Positions 5,632 through 6,857 of a stretch of 6,857 nucleotides of DNA are shown one piece after another (the stretch's first letter is position 1; every line of letters starts with the position of its first letter). The DNA is from Candidatus Omnitrophota bacterium (GTDB taxonomy: Bacteria; Omnitrophota; Gorgyraeia; JACOVV01), in assembly GCA_023248175.1 (NCBI GenBank), contig JAHFFC010000049.1, positions 1 through 6,857 of the forward strand, given 5' to 3'. The notes beneath the pieces were generated by a model that made no database searches, had not been told where the DNA came from, and saw nothing but the letters and a program-made list of their open reading frames with translations. The position numbers and the translations under genes are program-made.

Positions 5632-6616
5632 CGGTAAACTGAACCTAGCTGTCATCGGCTGCGGTCGAATCGCTCAGACACATCTGCAGGCGATTGGGTC
5701 TCTTCCACAGACGAACCTGGTGTCGGTCGCGGACATTAATCAAGAGGTTGTGGAGAGTGTCGCTCAGCAATTCAATTGCAAACCCTACCGGGATTACCAG
5801 GAGATGATTGCCAGGGAAGCTATCGATATTGTTTGTGTCTGTACTCCTCCCGTCCAGCATCCACAGGTCAGTATAGACGCGCTCTCAAAGGGGATCCATG
5901 TTTTATGCGAAAAACCATTCGCCATTGATTCGGCAAGCGCCAGGGCCATGGTAGAGAAAGCCAAGGAAAAGGGACTGCATATTTCGATGGCTTCCAAGTT
6001 TCGGTTTGTCAAAGACATCATCAAGGCCAAAGGGATTATAGAATCAGGACTCCTCGGTGAAATTGTCCTTTTTGAGATCACCTTCTGCAGTCGTTTGAAT
6101 ATGCAGGATCGATGGTCTTCCAATAAAGCGGTCTCCGGCGGTGGCGTTCTCATTGATAATGGTAGCCATGCGGTTGATCTCGCCCGTTATCTGGTCGGGC
6201 CGATTGCACGCGTGCAAGCGCAGCACGGCAAGCGGATTCAGAAGATCGAAGTCGAAGATACCTCCATGCTCTTTTTTGAAAGCAAAAACGGAGTCTGGGG
6301 AAGGGTAGACTTAAGCTGGAGTATTCATAAGGAAAGTGATTTTTACATCCATGTTTTCGGAACCGATGGAATGCTTTCCGTAGGGTGGAAGGCATCGCGC
6401 TACCGCCGGAGTGAAAAAGAGAATTGGACAGTTTTCGGCGAAGGGTACAACAAGCTGCAGGCTTTTATTGATCAACACAAAAATTTCATTGAATGCGTTC
6501 AGGGAAAGGGTAAACTCGTCATTGATGCGATTGACAGTCTGGAATCGGTGAAAGTGATTGAAACAGCCTACGAATCGAGCCAGACCTTTAAATGGCTGGA
6601 GGTAAGTCATGAGTAA
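5618..6616 (+). CDS. Gfo/Idh/MocA-family NAD(P)-dependent sugar dehydrogenase
   Basis: A 332-residue oxidoreductase. The N-terminal Rossmann fold shows 'LAVIGCGRIAQTH' (10-22, GxGxxA), an acidic residue Asp39 at the end of the second strand (favouring NAD), and the 'HVLCEKPFAID' signature (94-104) with Glu98-Lys99-Pro100. The C-terminal substrate domain has 'GGGVLIDNGSHAVDL' (174-188), whose Asp180 and His184 match the usual active-site D-x-x-x-H. I chose ATG 5618 over an upstream in-frame TTG at 5588 because the extra ten residues (basic, non-conserved) precede the fold and the TTG has no ribosome binding site; the ATG's own RBS is weak, fitting translational coupling through its 14-base overlap with the aminotransferase. 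It probably oxidises a ring hydroxyl of a nucleotide sugar to the ketone, as WbpB/WlbA do at C3 of UDP-GlcNAcA. Family is certain; the substrate is inferred from neighbours. Its 3' end overlaps the next gene by eight bases. Confidence 0.92.
   Translation: MANANGKLNLAVIGCGRIAQTHLQAIGSLPQTNLVSVADINQEVVESVAQQFNCKPYRDYQEMIAREAIDIVCVCTPPVQHPQVSIDALSKGIHVLCEKPFAIDSASARAMVEKAKEKGLHISMASKFRFVKDIIKAKGIIESGLLGEIVLFEITFCSRLNMQDRWSSNKAVSGGGVLIDNGSHAVDLARYLVGPIARVQAQHGKRIQKIEVEDTSMLFFESKNGVWGRVDLSWSIHKESDFYIHVFGTDGMLSVGWKASRYRRSEKENWTVFGEGYNKLQAFIDQHKNFIECVQGKGKLVIDAIDSLESVKVIETAYESSQTFKWLEVSHE
6598..6602 (+). promoter_or_regulatory. Ribosome binding site for the hexapeptide acyltransferase
   Basis: GGAGG lies six bases before ATG 6609 and within the last codons of the dehydrogenase gene. 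It is the best-spaced strong Shine-Dalgarno in the last block and fixes the start. Confidence 0.75.
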
Positions 6617-6857
6617 TGATGCGTTGGATATCAGAGTTCACCTGACCGCGCTCATTGAATCGGGAGTTGAGATTGGCTCAAGGACTGCCATCTGGGACAA
6701 TGTTCATATCCGAACCGGCGCCAAGATCGGTTCAGACTGTATCGTCGGCGAGAAGAGCTACATCGCTTATAGAGTTTCCGTGGGAAACTTTGTTAAGATC
6801 AACGCGTTCGTCTACATTTGCGCGGGAGTGACGATTGAAGATTTCGTCATGATCTCT
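6609..6857 (+). CDS. Left-handed beta-helix (hexapeptide) acyltransferase, WbpD/WlbB-like, N-terminal fragment
   Basis: The first 83 residues are visible and the frame runs off the window. Repeating hexapeptide turns are clear: 'IESGVEIGSRTAIW' (16-29), 'HIRTGAKIGSDCIVGEKSYI' (33-52), 'RVSVGNFVKI' (55-64), 'FVYICAGVTIEDFVMI' (67-82). These build a left-handed parallel beta-helix that acts as a trimer using acetyl-CoA or another acyl-CoA. The spacing 'IW-x-x-x-HI' and 'GAKIGSDC', then 'VGNFVKINAFVYI..GVTIED', follows the WbpD/WlbB group that N-acetylates UDP-3-amino sugars. Residues usually 'GQNV' and 'KIQNNV' are here 'GEKSYI' and 'KINAFV', so it is not a close copy. The catalytic His, normally beyond this point, is not in view. 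Its position directly after dehydrogenase and aminotransferase genes supports action on the amine they make. Confidence 0.85.
   Translation, partial: MSNDALDIRVHLTALIESGVEIGSRTAIWDNVHIRTGAKIGSDCIVGEKSYIAYRVSVGNFVKINAFVYICAGVTIEDFVMIS

Noticed and set aside
5323..5655. A 110-codon minus-strand open frame across the aminotransferase-dehydrogenase junction
   Set aside because: Both sense-strand genes are strongly supported here and the antisense product resembles nothing I know.
5794..6153. A 119-codon open frame on the minus strand
   Set aside because: It lies wholly inside the dehydrogenase gene, has no recognisable motif or ribosome binding site, and its sense strand encodes conserved family motifs.
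1..6857. tRNA, rRNA, CRISPR array, insertion sequence, attachment site or rho-independent terminator
   Set aside because: I saw no clover-leaf, no spaced repeats, no transposase motifs or terminal inverted repeats, and no GC-rich hairpin followed by a T-run in any gap.

Overview
The window is a stretch of a bacterial surface-glycan (O-antigen, capsule or exopolysaccharide type) biosynthesis locus. All eight genes lie on the plus strand, are tightly packed and often overlap. Nothing in the sequence fixes the taxon: no rRNA, tRNA or marker gene is present. The gene set (lipid-carrier type glycosyltransferase, DegT aminotransferase, WbpD-like acyltransferase) is typical of Gram-negative or other double-membraned bacteria, possibly an uncultured lineage. 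Base composition is uneven. Lines I counted by hand run from 28-35% GC in parts of the GNAT and metallo-hydrolase genes to 47-55% in the glycosyltransferase and aminotransferase genes, as expected of a mosaic polysaccharide locus.

Layout. (1) Positions 2-457 hold the C-terminal end of a membrane-anchored family 2 glycosyltransferase. (2) A good sigma70-like promoter overlaps its stop codon and precedes a three-gene translationally coupled block at 518-2890: a GNAT N-acyltransferase, a cytoplasmic NodB-fold deacetylase with an ArnD-like first motif, and a dolichyl-phosphate-mannose-synthase/ArnC-like GT2. The GT2 starts at a TTG codon inside the deacetylase gene. (3) Right after this block a strong ribosome binding site opens an eight-codon reading frame that stops at once. 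An AT-rich gap with a possible promoter follows, then a long metallo-beta-lactamase-fold protein (2974-4302) that resembles the catalytic part of CMP-sialic-acid hydroxylase but has no Rieske domain. (4) Positions 4369-6857 hold a second block: a DegT/DnrJ/EryC1/StrS sugar aminotransferase, a Gfo/Idh/MocA NAD(P)-dependent dehydrogenase, and the start of a left-handed beta-helix (hexapeptide) acyltransferase cut by the window edge.

How the genes may work together (inference). The last block has the three activities needed to oxidise a nucleotide-sugar hydroxyl to a ketone, transaminate it and N-acylate it, as in the WbpB/WbpE/WbpD (WlbA/C/B) route to acylated 3-amino sugars. The middle block pairs a polyprenyl-phosphate glycosyltransferase candidate with a deacylase candidate, the same logic as ArnC/ArnD: a protected amino sugar is loaded on a lipid carrier and then unmasked. 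The upstream GT2 would add a sugar to the growing glycan. The role of the metallo-hydrolase is unknown.
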